Source of the DNA: Marinobacter sp. SS21 | Lineage (GTDB): Bacteria; Pseudomonadota; Gammaproteobacteria; Pseudomonadales; Oleiphilaceae | Assembly (NCBI RefSeq): GCF_028369065.1 | Contig: NZ_JAQNDA010000003.1 | Location: forward strand, 124,001 to 188,000 | Direction: 5' to 3' | Length of the DNA stretch: 64,000 bases | Shown: positions 36,763-45,569 of the stretch, piece by piece | Position numbering within the stretch: the first letter of the stretch is position 1 | How the letters are laid out: the number at the start of each line of letters is the position of its first letter | Made by a program: the position numbers and the translations under genes | The notes under the pieces: generated by a model | Databases searched by the model: none | What the model saw: the letters and a program-made list of their open reading frames with translations, nothing else | Told to the model about the DNA's origin: nothing

Positions 36763-38274
36763 CTATTTTTTTTCTTCCCTGGCAAGCGCATGGCGGGATC
36801 TTAATTGCCGGAAAATACCCAAGAGCCAATGCCGCAGGGTCTCATCTTTCATGATCATGACTGCCACCAGCCCAAGAACCAGTGTGAACATGAGGCTGGA
36901 TATCAACATGCTGTTAAACCAAGTAGAGGTTCCCACCGACAGCGTCATATCCAACAACACGATCGCCGATGCGCCACCCATCATAATCAACAGGAATTTC
37001 AGCCGAATACCCTGATCGAAGCAACGCTTGGCCTGATAGTAAGAAAATCCGAAGATCACCATCTGCGACAGCATTAGCGAAGCAGCAGCACCCATAAAGC
37101 CCCAGCCAGGAATCAGCAACACGTAAAACAGTGTGATCACGGCAGCGGCTCCATAGCGTATATAAGCCACCAGTATCGTCCGCTCTTTCACGATGAAACT
37201 GAACAACAGAAACTGATTAAGAAAACCGAAGATGGCGGCACCAATCAAAAAGGGAATCGCCAACGAGGCTGGGTGAAACGCAGGCGCTGACATAATGGCG
37301 ATGACGGTATCGCCATAGAGACAAATAACCGCACCCACCAACACCATCACTGACAACAACCCATTAAATACCGCAGGATAGATAGCGATACCTCGATCCG
37401 AATTCTGGTAAATCTTGAAGCGCTCTGCCTGCCACCATTGCAGGAAAGGGCTCCAGATGAGCATGCCAAGGATCAGCGAAAACTTGGCCGCAAGTTCAAA
37501 CAACCCGACCTGATCCAGATCGGCGAAGAAGCGGATGAAAACCCGATTAGACGAGCCGATGTACAATCCGGCAATCCCTGCCAGCCACAAAGGCCAGCAA
37601 AAAATGACCAGTCGTTTGGTAAGCTTTCCGCTGACCTCAACCCCGTTGTACCAAACAATGTAGACGCCAGAAATCAGGCCGAACAATGCCGATGCAACGA
37701 CCGCCGAGACCACCACCCCCATGACCCCCATTTCGTAATGGACAACCAACAGGATGTTCAACCCCAACTGCACGACCAGCTTGCAAATCGAGTTGGCGAC
37801 AAACAGCATCGCCCTCTCCTGCAGCCTCATGAAGGTCAGGCCGTAGATCTCCACCGCAGTGGTAAACATCATGGTGCCATAAAGCGCCACGTGAACCTTG
37901 TACTCGCCACTGCCGAACAAAACGTTGGAAATAGGGCCGCTGGCCAAAGCGACCAGTAAAGCCGAAGCCGCGCTGACTGCAGAAGTAATGATTAACGCCG
38001 TACTGACCAGCCTTTTCCGTGCTTCCGGGTCCTGGCGTTCGTAATAGAACTTTGGAATGGCCTGAGCGAACCGAGCGCCAATCAGCGCCTCAAACAGACT
38101 CACCATCACCACCAGCAATCCAACAACCCCATAATCCGCAGGAGTCAGGTAGGAGGTGTATATGGGAAGCATGATAAAACCTGCGAGCTGCCTGATAACA
38201 TTGCCAATCGCATAGATCGCAATATTGGATGCCGCACTGCGTTTACTACCAACCGCTTCAGTAGTCACGGACAA
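36763..38274 (-). CDS. Wzx-type oligosaccharide flippase
   Basis: The product has 503 residues with about 14 membrane helices, the standard size and topology of the polysaccharide transporter branch of the MOP exporter superfamily. The N-terminus IAIYAIGNVIRQLAGFIMLPIYTS is typical. It moves the lipid-linked repeat unit across the inner membrane for polymerisation by the Wzy-type protein at 45570-46883. It overlaps the upstream glycosyltransferase gene by 17 bases. The short Lys/Glu tail EEKK is followed by the stop. Confidence 0.9.
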   Translation of the reverse strand: MSVTTEAVGSKRSAASNIAIYAIGNVIRQLAGFIMLPIYTSYLTPADYGVVGLLVVMVSLFEALIGARFAQAIPKFYYERQDPEARKRLVSTALIITSAVSAASALLVALASGPISNVLFGSGEYKVHVALYGTMMFTTAVEIYGLTFMRLQERAMLFVANSICKLVVQLGLNILLVVHYEMGVMGVVVSAVVASALFGLISGVYIVWYNGVEVSGKLTKRLVIFCWPLWLAGIAGLYIGSSNRVFIRFFADLDQVGLFELAAKFSLILGMLIWSPFLQWWQAERFKIYQNSDRGIAIYPAVFNGLLSVMVLVGAVICLYGDTVIAIMSAPAFHPASLAIPFLIGAAIFGFLNQFLLFSFIVKERTILVAYIRYGAAAVITLFYVLLIPGWGFMGAAASLMLSQMVIFGFSYYQAKRCFDQGIRLKFLLIMMGGASAIVLLDMTLSVGTSTWFNSMLISSLMFTLVLGLVAVMIMKDETLRHWLLGIFRQLRSRHALAREEKK

Positions 38275-39427
38275 TTCCTGTTAGCGCTCCATCGAACACG
38301 CTCAGCAGCGTACGATGCGTGACATTGAGGGAAAAACACTCATTGACCCGAGCAGAGCCAAGCGCCCCCATACGTGCACCTTCTTGCGGATGTTTCAAAT
38401 ACCGAAGCAAGGCAAGGGACGCATCGGTGATATCGTCCTCTGCGTAGACCAGGCCGGTTCGTTCATGTTCAGTTGCACCGCTGACCGACGGGTTATCCGG
38501 GACTACCACAGGCAAGCCCGCCAACATATATTCTAGAATCGACAAGGAATAGCCTACTTCCCCCCGGGAAGGGTGAAAGGCGATATCGCCATCTTGAAAA
38601 AATTTTACGACGCCCTCTACCCGGCCTGGGAAACTGACGTTATTTTCGAGACCCAACTCCCTCGCGCGCTCGATAAGGCTCGTTCGGTGGGGACCGTCGC
38701 CAAAGTAAACGTAATGCCAACCATCGAGCCCTGTTGATCTTGCAACCTGGGTCAACACGTCCAAGGCAAACATTCCTCCCTTGTACAGGTGGGCGCGAGC
38801 CGCGGTGAAAATCAGCTTTTTATCCCTGGGAATACCAAAGGCTTCGTGTGCACTGGCTGCGGCGGGGAGTTCCACGGGAATTCCATTGGCTACGGTAAAG
38901 CACTTTGTGGCCGGTACACATCCCACGTCGACAAAACGATTGCGAACGAATTCGGTGGCTCCAATACAAACGTTAGCGGAAATGCCCGGAGTTCGACAGA
39001 GCAGACTTTTCAACCCACGACGCAGTCCCTGGGGTTTTGTGCGCAAGCCAGGGGTATGGTCGTGGACCACAATTCGTCGAACCCCCATGAGTCGAAACAA
39101 CAAATAGGTCCAGTGAAACACCGGCTTATCGGTCAAATACATGACCCGAACCTTTTGCGACAGCAAAAAGCTGATTTGCGGTAACAACCAGCGCCATCCC
39201 AACTTGGCAAAGTTCACCTGTCGGACGGTAATCGGACTCTGTTGAATGCCATGTGGAATTTTAGAAATGCTGGGATAGGCCAGGAGGGGAACCAACGTCT
39301 TTTGGTAACGTTCGGCAAGAGCTATCCAGTAACTCTCCATCAGCCACCAGGCATACCCGACGTCAGAATCCCAGTTTGCTGCCATAAGGAATCCTGGCCT
39401 GGATTTGCCTTTGGAATGTGCAACCAC
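38258..39427 (-). CDS. Glycosyltransferase family 4
   Basis: The start is probably GTG at 39425-39427, four bases after an AAAGGGGG ribosome site, giving 389 residues; an ATG at 39520 lacks such a site. GT-B features include FTAARAHLYKGGMFALDVL, YFGDGPHRTSL and SRGEVGYSLSILEYMLAGLPVVVPD. It transfers a sugar during repeat-unit assembly. Its stop overlaps the Wzx start, so the two are coupled. Confidence 0.82.
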   Translation of the reverse strand: MVAHSKGKSRPGFLMAANWDSDVGYAWWLMESYWIALAERYQKTLVPLLAYPSISKIPHGIQQSPITVRQVNFAKLGWRWLLPQISFLLSQKVRVMYLTDKPVFHWTYLLFRLMGVRRIVVHDHTPGLRTKPQGLRRGLKSLLCRTPGISANVCIGATEFVRNRFVDVGCVPATKCFTVANGIPVELPAAASAHEAFGIPRDKKLIFTAARAHLYKGGMFALDVLTQVARSTGLDGWHYVYFGDGPHRTSLIERARELGLENNVSFPGRVEGVVKFFQDGDIAFHPSRGEVGYSLSILEYMLAGLPVVVPDNPSVSGATEHERTGLVYAEDDITDASLALLRYLKHPQEGARMGALGSARVNECFSLNVTHRTLLSVFDGALTGIVRDY

Positions 39428-39586
39428 ACTTCCCCCTTTAGTTTGCAAAGTCCATTTATCGACGGAAGAACAGGATAGAGATCCAGTTAACGAAGTCGCG
39501 CATTCCCCTCGATTACCCATCCGAGTCAGTTATACTAACCCAGTAGAAAATTGGAGACTACACACCCTCAAGGAAGAATAATCGCC

Positions 39587-39682
39587 ATGTGCCTTACCCA
39601 CATCACATTTGGCCATAAAACCCACCGATTATTGAATCTAATAGCTCCCACGCCGTTCACCCTGAAGACGGAGCACAGATAA
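39587..39682 (+). CDS. 31-codon upstream reading frame abutting a sulfotransferase gene
   Basis: ATG at 39587 has an AAGGAAG-like ribosome site upstream and reads through 31 codons to TAA at 39680-39682; the sulfotransferase ATG follows with no gap at 39683. The peptide begins MCLTHITFGHKTHR and is rich in His and Thr. It could be a leader that couples translation. Chance cannot be excluded for so short a frame. Confidence 0.35.
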   Translation: MCLTHITFGHKTHRLLNLIAPTPFTLKTEHR

Positions 39683-40558
39683 ATGCAAGGTACACGCCTT
39701 AAATCTGTATTGAGAGAAAGTATCGGGAATATTTGGCGGGAGACAAGGATCGCCCTAACCCCAGTACCGAAACCTGAAAAGTGGCTGTTCGTCGTAGGCT
39801 GTTACAACTCAGGCACCACCCTGCTCGCCAAGCTCCTGGCGCAGCACCCGGATATTTCGGGAATGCCAACCGAAGGGCATTTCATCACCGACCAATTCGT
39901 TAAAGACTACCAAATCGGACTCCCGCGAATGTGGGTGGATAGAGAAGACCTCTTTCGACTCGATGAAAACGACCAGGGCCCAGATGTAATTCGGCTCAAG
40001 AAGGAATGGGGAATGAGACTGAACCGCTCAAAACCCGTTCTGCTAGAAAAGTCACCGCCAAACACCGCACGGACTCTCTGGCTTCAGGAGAATTTTGAAA
40101 ATGCCTATTTCATAGCCATCGTTCGCAACGGCTACGCAGTGGCTGAAGGCATTAGTCGCAAGGCCGATCCCAAGCATCTTAAAGAGGGCTGGCCCATCGA
40201 AAAGGCGGCTTGGCAATGGGCCCGCAGCAATCAAGTTTTGAGAGAAGATGCGCAAAAACTGAAGCACATTATCTGGATAACCTACGAAGAGCTCGCTTCG
40301 GATCCCCAGGCCACATTAAATAAGCTGTCCGGCTTCCTTGGTATTTCATCGTTCCCTGAGAGCGTTAGCGGCACCGAATTCGCTGTTCATGAGCGCCAGG
40401 GCAGAGTAACCGACCTGAATCAGGTGAGTATTTCCAATCTGACACCGGAGCAGTTCGATAAGATAAACCAGGTGGCTGGGGAGGAAATTGAGCGCTTCGG
40501 CTACCCGCTTATTGTCCCCGACAGCAAGCCAGACTCGCTGCGCAATGAGTCCGCCTGA
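39683..40558 (+). CDS. Sulfotransferase family protein (first)
   Basis: The product has 291 residues. The 5'-phosphosulfate loop is VGCYNSGTTLLAK (about residues 38-50), and the 3'-phosphate loop is around FIAIVRNGYAVAEGISRK, where the Arg and Ser are the usual PAPS contacts. It transfers sulfate from PAPS to a carbohydrate hydroxyl or amine. No signal peptide, so the acceptor would be a cytoplasmic lipid-linked intermediate. A second sulfotransferase gene follows 57 bases later. Confidence 0.85.
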   Translation: MQGTRLKSVLRESIGNIWRETRIALTPVPKPEKWLFVVGCYNSGTTLLAKLLAQHPDISGMPTEGHFITDQFVKDYQIGLPRMWVDREDLFRLDENDQGPDVIRLKKEWGMRLNRSKPVLLEKSPPNTARTLWLQENFENAYFIAIVRNGYAVAEGISRKADPKHLKEGWPIEKAAWQWARSNQVLREDAQKLKHIIWITYEELASDPQATLNKLSGFLGISSFPESVSGTEFAVHERQGRVTDLNQVSISNLTPEQFDKINQVAGEEIERFGYPLIVPDSKPDSLRNESA

Positions 40559-40615
40559 CGACCAACGCCTGGATCAGATCATCACACTACACACTCATGC
40601 ATTTGGGGTTGAGGC

Positions 40616-41524
40616 ATGCCCAAACCTAATTTCTTTATCATTGGTGCTCCTAAATGTGGCACAACGTCTTTGATTGGCTACCTGGCCAACCACCGCCAAG
40701 TCACAATTTCGATTCCCAAGGAACCGCACTATTTCCTTACTGACCTTCCCGGCTATCGCCGAATCAGAAATCTGGACGACTACGAAGCCTGCTTTTCCAC
40801 AGCGGATGAGCAAGAGCAACCTGCCCGTATCGGGGAGGCCTCAACCTGGTACCTATACTCCAAAGAGGCAGTGCCGAACATCCTGGACTACAACCAGGAC
40901 GCAAAAATTATCGTCATGATCAGAAACCCGGTCGACATGGCGGAATCGCTGTATAAACAGTTCGTATATGGCCTGGAAGAAGATGCCAAAACGTTTGAGG
41001 AAGCCTGGAAACTACAGCCAGAAAGGCAAGCAGGCAGAAGCATCCCCAAACACATAGCCGAACCCATCCGGCTTCAATACAAAGATGTTTGCAGCCTTGG
41101 AAGTCAACTTCATAGAGTGAGCCAGATCGTGCCCCGCGATCAACTCAAGGTCATTGTTTTGGACGACTTTAAATCGAATACCAAAAAGGTATACGAAGAA
41201 GTGCTCGGCTTCCTCGGCTTACCCCCTGATGACACCGACAGCTTTCCCGTGTTGAACCAGAGGAAGGCCAATCGTTATCCGTCTATCAACAAGCTTTTAC
41301 TGACCAACTCAGTCCTGGACCGATTGGTAGCATTGATAAAGAAGGTTTTTGGCATCGAAAAGCTGGGATTATCCCAACAACTTCTGAAGCTCAACGAAAA
41401 GCGGGAAACCGGCAGTCAGCTCGATGGCAAGCTTCGTCGAGATCTGACAAAGGAGTTCGAACAGGAAATCACGCTGCTTGAGGAGTGGCTAGGACGAGAC
41501 CTGACGCATTGGCGGGTGCACTGA
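40616..41524 (+). CDS. Sulfotransferase family protein (second)
   Basis: The product has 302 residues. The PAPS loop is GAPKCGTTSLIGYL (residues 10-23), and the 3'-phosphate segment is KIIVMIRNPVDMAESLYKQF, of the heparan-sulfotransferase-like type. The two sulfotransferases differ markedly, suggesting distinct positions on the polymer. It is co-directional with the first and ends 115 bases from the convergent gene. Confidence 0.88.
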   Translation: MPKPNFFIIGAPKCGTTSLIGYLANHRQVTISIPKEPHYFLTDLPGYRRIRNLDDYEACFSTADEQEQPARIGEASTWYLYSKEAVPNILDYNQDAKIIVMIRNPVDMAESLYKQFVYGLEEDAKTFEEAWKLQPERQAGRSIPKHIAEPIRLQYKDVCSLGSQLHRVSQIVPRDQLKVIVLDDFKSNTKKVYEEVLGFLGLPPDDTDSFPVLNQRKANRYPSINKLLLTNSVLDRLVALIKKVFGIEKLGLSQQLLKLNEKRETGSQLDGKLRRDLTKEFEQEITLLEEWLGRDLTHWRVH

Positions 41525-41548
41525 CGTTATAGCGAACCTTCCCAAGTC

Positions 41549-41568
41549 GGGGCGATACGAAGCGCCCC
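41549..41568. terminator. GC-rich hairpin between convergent genes
   Basis: GGGGCG (41549-41554) pairs with CGCCCC (41563-41568) over an eight-base loop. It lies 25 bases after the sulfotransferase stop and between convergent genes. No T tract follows, so it is at best a weak or factor-assisted terminator. Confidence 0.35.
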
Positions 41569-41639
41569 TCCTGGATGCCACACCACCCTCAGAGGCTGAC
41601 TTTGGAGGCGTGTAGCATAGGAGGGTGCTCCAACGGCCA

Positions 41640-42482
41640 TCAATTCACTTGAATTTCGGGGGGCATTGGTGGCGCTTTGACATCCGCCCCTCCGTCCAGA
41701 TCGTTGACTGACGTGGCAAAAGTTACCCCATCGATGAACAATTGAGTGGTTTCGTTAAATCCCGAATTAGACCAGCCCAACAAATACCCGTAACGGTATC
41801 CATGCGACTCGCCAGAATGGAAGTTGTCCACGGTCTGGTAGTTGTTAATGACCAACTCATCGTTTTTCCAAACCCGTATCGTGCCGTAGTCGCCCGTTGA
41901 TCGGGCAGCGGCAACATGAACTCGAATCTTCATCCACTTTCCACGGTCTGAGCTGGTTATGAAGGAAGCATAACGATCACCCTTTTGACCGATGGCCTGC
42001 CCTCGCAGGCTCCAATCCGCCATGACACGGGACGTACCTGCCGACTCCTCCCAGGTGGAGAGCCCCACTTTCTCGCCGTCGCCATAGTCTTGGCCCCAAA
42101 TCCTTAACATCTTGTTATTGTCGGACCCGGAGGCATCACGATGGTAATAGTTTGACGGAACATACAAGTAGTACTGGAGCCAGACTTCCGGATAGATTTT
42201 GCCAAGATCGAAACGAAGCTCAGACATCGCATCACGAGACAAATCGCTGCTGCCTTCAAAGGTGAAGCGAGCGGCCGAGCTGCTCCCTACGATGTTTTGC
42301 GCGCCGGAAACATCCACGCGGGTCGCATGCCCCCATGTGGCGCTGCCAAGCGATTTTGAAAAATCCCCACTCGAAAAGTCATCGGCGAAAATGACTGCAG
42401 CCGTACTTGAAGACGGATACCCCAAGCCCGCACCTAGAACTAAAGCCAGGGAAAATCCGAGAAGATATCGTAAATGCGTCAT
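41640..42482 (-). CDS. Exported beta-sandwich protein, possible polysaccharide lyase/binding
   Basis: The ATG at 42480-42482 has AGAGG ten bases upstream and is preferred over an ATG at 42509, giving 280 residues. A signal peptide ends near SSSTAA. The mature domain is beta-rich: IFADDFSSGDF opening, EVWLQYYLYVPSNYY, GKWMKIRVHVAAA and TQLFIDGVTFAT strands are typical of concanavalin-A-like jelly-roll domains in polysaccharide lyases or laminarinase-like binders. No catalytic residues can be assigned. It may trim or bind the exopolysaccharide in the periplasm. Confidence 0.6.
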   Translation of the reverse strand: MTHLRYLLGFSLALVLGAGLGYPSSSTAAVIFADDFSSGDFSKSLGSATWGHATRVDVSGAQNIVGSSSAARFTFEGSSDLSRDAMSELRFDLGKIYPEVWLQYYLYVPSNYYHRDASGSDNNKMLRIWGQDYGDGEKVGLSTWEESAGTSRVMADWSLRGQAIGQKGDRYASFITSSDRGKWMKIRVHVAAARSTGDYGTIRVWKNDELVINNYQTVDNFHSGESHGYRYGYLLGWSNSGFNETTQLFIDGVTFATSVNDLDGGADVKAPPMPPEIQVN

Positions 42483-42898
42483 GGTTATCAGCCTCTGATT
42501 CTTGCCCATTGGGCTTTGATTTCCAATGCACTATATGAAAATCCCTAATATTACATTTTAATATAAAAGACCTTCACCCTTATTTAACAAATTATTGTAT
42601 GGCATAGGGAGCACGTCAATCCTTGAAGACTTAAAATCCCAAGACGGCCATCCAATAAAGAAAACATAATAAATACAATCAATTAATCCATTTTACTCAA
42701 CAACAAAATCATTATAGCCTTGCAACTTGTTATTTGTTAGTGAAAATAGAGTTAACCAAAACACCAAGCCCAACACGACAAAGCGTTGATCACCTAGTCA
42801 GAACCTGGCGACGCTCTCCTTATTTCCAGACCAAAAGCTGGTATCTCAACCCAATAATTTTAATGAGATTTCCAGCCAACCTGCTTAGAATACAGCGA
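42483..42898. other. A+T-rich intergenic region
   Basis: About 416 bases with long A and T runs (for example around 42540-42720) and no supported gene. The promoter of the exported beta-sandwich gene should lie here. The sharp drop in G+C against both flanks marks the edge of the A+T-rich stretch. Confidence 0.5.
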
Positions 42899-44227
42899 TT
42901 AGAAGGCCCTCTTGACCAAGCGCATCTTCCCTGATTTCTCCCTGGATATCTCGTTAACGAAGTTTAACCGATAATCAATATCTTTACCGATATCTGACCG
43001 TAAACCTTCAAGCAAAGCCTGTTTTACTTCATCACTCCAACTTGTGTTTGCAATTATATTAATACTTATATTAAAAGGAGATAATTGAATAACTTGAAAT
43101 TGTTTAAATGCATTTGTTTTTGTTTGGAGTGTTTCAAAGGTATAAATTATTGCTTCCGGGTGAACACGACGTCCGGACGGTGTTTCCAGGATGTCATAAG
43201 CCCTGCCATGGATAGCCTCGATCAAAGGCAAACCCACACCGCACTCACACTGTTTATCCGAAAGAGTTCCAAAATCTCCTAGACGATACCGGATCAGCGG
43301 TGTGGCCAAATTGAAGAAATCAGTGACGATGATCTCCCCAGCCTGGCCGTGAGGAGCATCAACCTGAACCATGAGATTGTCTGCCATCAAATGCATGTTC
43401 CCTGCACGACATTCATGGGCAACCGATCCGACCTCTCCGCAACCATATTCGTTGAAAACCTTCACGCCGAAGGCTCGCTCTATGGTCGCCCTGGCGGAGC
43501 TGTTCAATATCTCAGAGGTTGTAATCACACTTTGCACGCCCGGGATGGGCGGAAGCCGGTTATCAATAACGTACTTGGCAAACTGATCAATCACACTGAC
43601 ATAACCATACAGATACCTGGGCTTAAACCGGATTGCTTCACGGTAGTACGCTTCTAGCGACTGCTCTGTCAGATTAAAAGCAGAAATTCTTTTTCGATTG
43701 GCGATCAAATCCGTGAGCTTTGCCTTCAGTTCCGACCCCTTAGCATGAGGCACTCCCCAAAAACGCAGCTGAGCGTCCCCCACGCCAACACCAGCCCAAC
43801 CATAGGATCGCCAAGTAGCACACCGCTCTCTGGCCAACGCCATTGGATTCTTGTACAGCCTGACAGGCTGCCCTGTTGAGCCGCCCGTCGTCTTGGTGGA
43901 ACGGGTCAGCCCATTTCGCTTTGGCGAGATTTGTTCCAGGTGATCAATCAAATCCAGTTTTTCGATGGTCGGCAGCTCAGCGAGCGCCGACAACGACTGC
44001 AGGTTGTGAGGCTGCATCCCTGCCCTGCCGTATAACTGGCGATAGAATTCACTGCGGGTGAGCGCATAGTCGAGTATTGCCTGAAATCTGCGAAGCTGAA
44101 GGGCTTCCAGTTCCTGCTTTGAAGCATGCTGATTGGCCAGGTACTCCCCAATCAGCCACGGGATGGGCTCGCCTTTGAGCAAGGTGCTGGGATAGTAAAG
44201 TAAAAATTTCGATGCGGCTGAGTTCAT
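42899..44227 (-). CDS. PaaK/CapK-like adenylate-forming enzyme
   Basis: The product has 442 residues. The ATP-binding motif TTGGSTGQP is near residues 111-119, then FNEYGCGEVGSVAHEC and the RYRLGDFGTLSD segment, all matching phenylacetate-CoA ligase relatives of the CapK type common in capsule loci. A cysteine pair (CECGVG) may bind zinc, as in PaaK. It likely activates a carboxylic acid for attachment to the sugar chain. Substrate unknown. Confidence 0.85.
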   Translation of the reverse strand: MNSAASKFLLYYPSTLLKGEPIPWLIGEYLANQHASKQELEALQLRRFQAILDYALTRSEFYRQLYGRAGMQPHNLQSLSALAELPTIEKLDLIDHLEQISPKRNGLTRSTKTTGGSTGQPVRLYKNPMALARERCATWRSYGWAGVGVGDAQLRFWGVPHAKGSELKAKLTDLIANRKRISAFNLTEQSLEAYYREAIRFKPRYLYGYVSVIDQFAKYVIDNRLPPIPGVQSVITTSEILNSSARATIERAFGVKVFNEYGCGEVGSVAHECRAGNMHLMADNLMVQVDAPHGQAGEIIVTDFFNLATPLIRYRLGDFGTLSDKQCECGVGLPLIEAIHGRAYDILETPSGRRVHPEAIIYTFETLQTKTNAFKQFQVIQLSPFNISINIIANTSWSDEVKQALLEGLRSDIGKDIDYRLNFVNEISREKSGKMRLVKRAF

Positions 44228-44357
44228 GACTCGAATCTCTCCCTGCTAAAGCGCGCATTGGTTGAAACAGCGTTGCGTGAGGAGCGCTGCGTGACAAACT
44301 TTGCATCAGGCAATTCAACGTGGACTCCCTGCCTTGTCCCGGATCGCAACAGCCAAC

Positions 44358-45533
44358 TCAGGTAGGTGAAAATGCCAGAGTCAGCTTCAGTTCGTCATTT
44401 TCCCAGTTAAAGGTCTTCAGTACAGCCTGCCGGCCATTCTCGCCAAGCCTTTCCCTCAAATTACGATCGCCAAGCTCCACAATGGTCCGGGCAAAGGATT
44501 CCGGATCATTGTCTGTATAAATTCGGCCACAATCGTTATGAGTGATGATGCGCTCCATGGGGCCGACATTGGTCGAAACGACGGGTACACCCGCCGCCAT
44601 GTAGTCGAACAGTTTGTTGGGGATCGTAGAGTTCCAGTGCCCACAGACATGATGAGGAACGACGCCAATACTGGCGGAGGCAAAAAGGTCCTTGACCTTA
44701 TCCCGGGTTACCCACCCCAGAAATTCCACACTTTCCGAGACGCCATGGCGCTGAACCAGTGAGCGGAGGTCGGCCTCAGCCTTGCCGGTACCTGCTACGA
44801 CCAGCTTGCAGCCCACTCCTTGCTTTTGGAGCACACTCATCCCTTCAATCACTGTGTCAAGCCCCCTGGAGGGATTGAGAATTCCAAGGTATACAATCTG
44901 AAAAACCTCTTGCGGAACACGGGCCTTTTTATAACTGTCCGCTAATGCCAGACTTGGCGTATTGCTAACAATACTGACTCTCTCAGCAGGCACCCCTTTC
45001 CTGATCAGCCGATCCCGGGACTCTTCAATCATCGCAAAAATCTTGCTAAGCCGCTTTAGGCAATACATTTCTACAAGGTCGGCCAAATAGGGGTTCCGCA
45101 CCAAGATATTTTGAAATCTGAATTTTTCGAATTTCCAGATGCATCTGAGCATTTCGGGGTAACATTCCGCCATATCCATGCTACAGGGCACCTTCAGCCA
45201 CTTGGCCACCCATATACCGGCGGGACAAAGTGGAAGATCCCGAACGATGATGTGTTCCACCTTGTTTTGACTGGCGATCCGCCAAATAAAATACAGCCAA
45301 ATCGGATTAAAGAAGGCTGGAAACGTTAAAATCGAATTGAGCCAACGCAGCCTGCGAACGACCACTGGCAAGCGATTCACCTTTATCCCGGCTATTTCCT
45401 CATACCTGATACGCTGATCGGTATTTCGACATATCAAATGAACGTCATGCCCTTCCTTGATCAGGCTGGAGGCGACTTTTTCGACTCTTACATCCCATGG
45501 ATAATCCGCATCCCAAACTAACGCAATTCGCAT
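44358..45533 (-). CDS. Glycosyltransferase family 4
   Basis: The product has 391 residues. The N-terminal domain starts RIALVWDADYPWDVRVEKV; the C-terminal domain has IVYLGILNPSRGLDTVIEG, KLVVAGTGKAEADL and NKLFDYMAAGVPVVSTN, the nucleotide-sugar site of GT4 enzymes. Cytoplasmic or peripheral membrane protein acting in repeat-unit assembly. It lies 36 bases downstream of the Wzy-type gene on the same strand. Confidence 0.9.
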   Translation of the reverse strand: MRIALVWDADYPWDVRVEKVASSLIKEGHDVHLICRNTDQRIRYEEIAGIKVNRLPVVVRRLRWLNSILTFPAFFNPIWLYFIWRIASQNKVEHIIVRDLPLCPAGIWVAKWLKVPCSMDMAECYPEMLRCIWKFEKFRFQNILVRNPYLADLVEMYCLKRLSKIFAMIEESRDRLIRKGVPAERVSIVSNTPSLALADSYKKARVPQEVFQIVYLGILNPSRGLDTVIEGMSVLQKQGVGCKLVVAGTGKAEADLRSLVQRHGVSESVEFLGWVTRDKVKDLFASASIGVVPHHVCGHWNSTIPNKLFDYMAAGVPVVSTNVGPMERIITHNDCGRIYTDNDPESFARTIVELGDRNLRERLGENGRQAVLKTFNWENDELKLTLAFSPT

Positions 45534-45569
45534 CTTAGTCAGTCCTTTCCTTTGGTCGCTTATTCAGGA

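Noticed and set aside
42734-42934. 66-residue open frame on the plus strand
   Set aside because: No ribosome site, no recognisable content, A+T-rich DNA, and it runs into the PaaK/CapK-like gene on the other strand.
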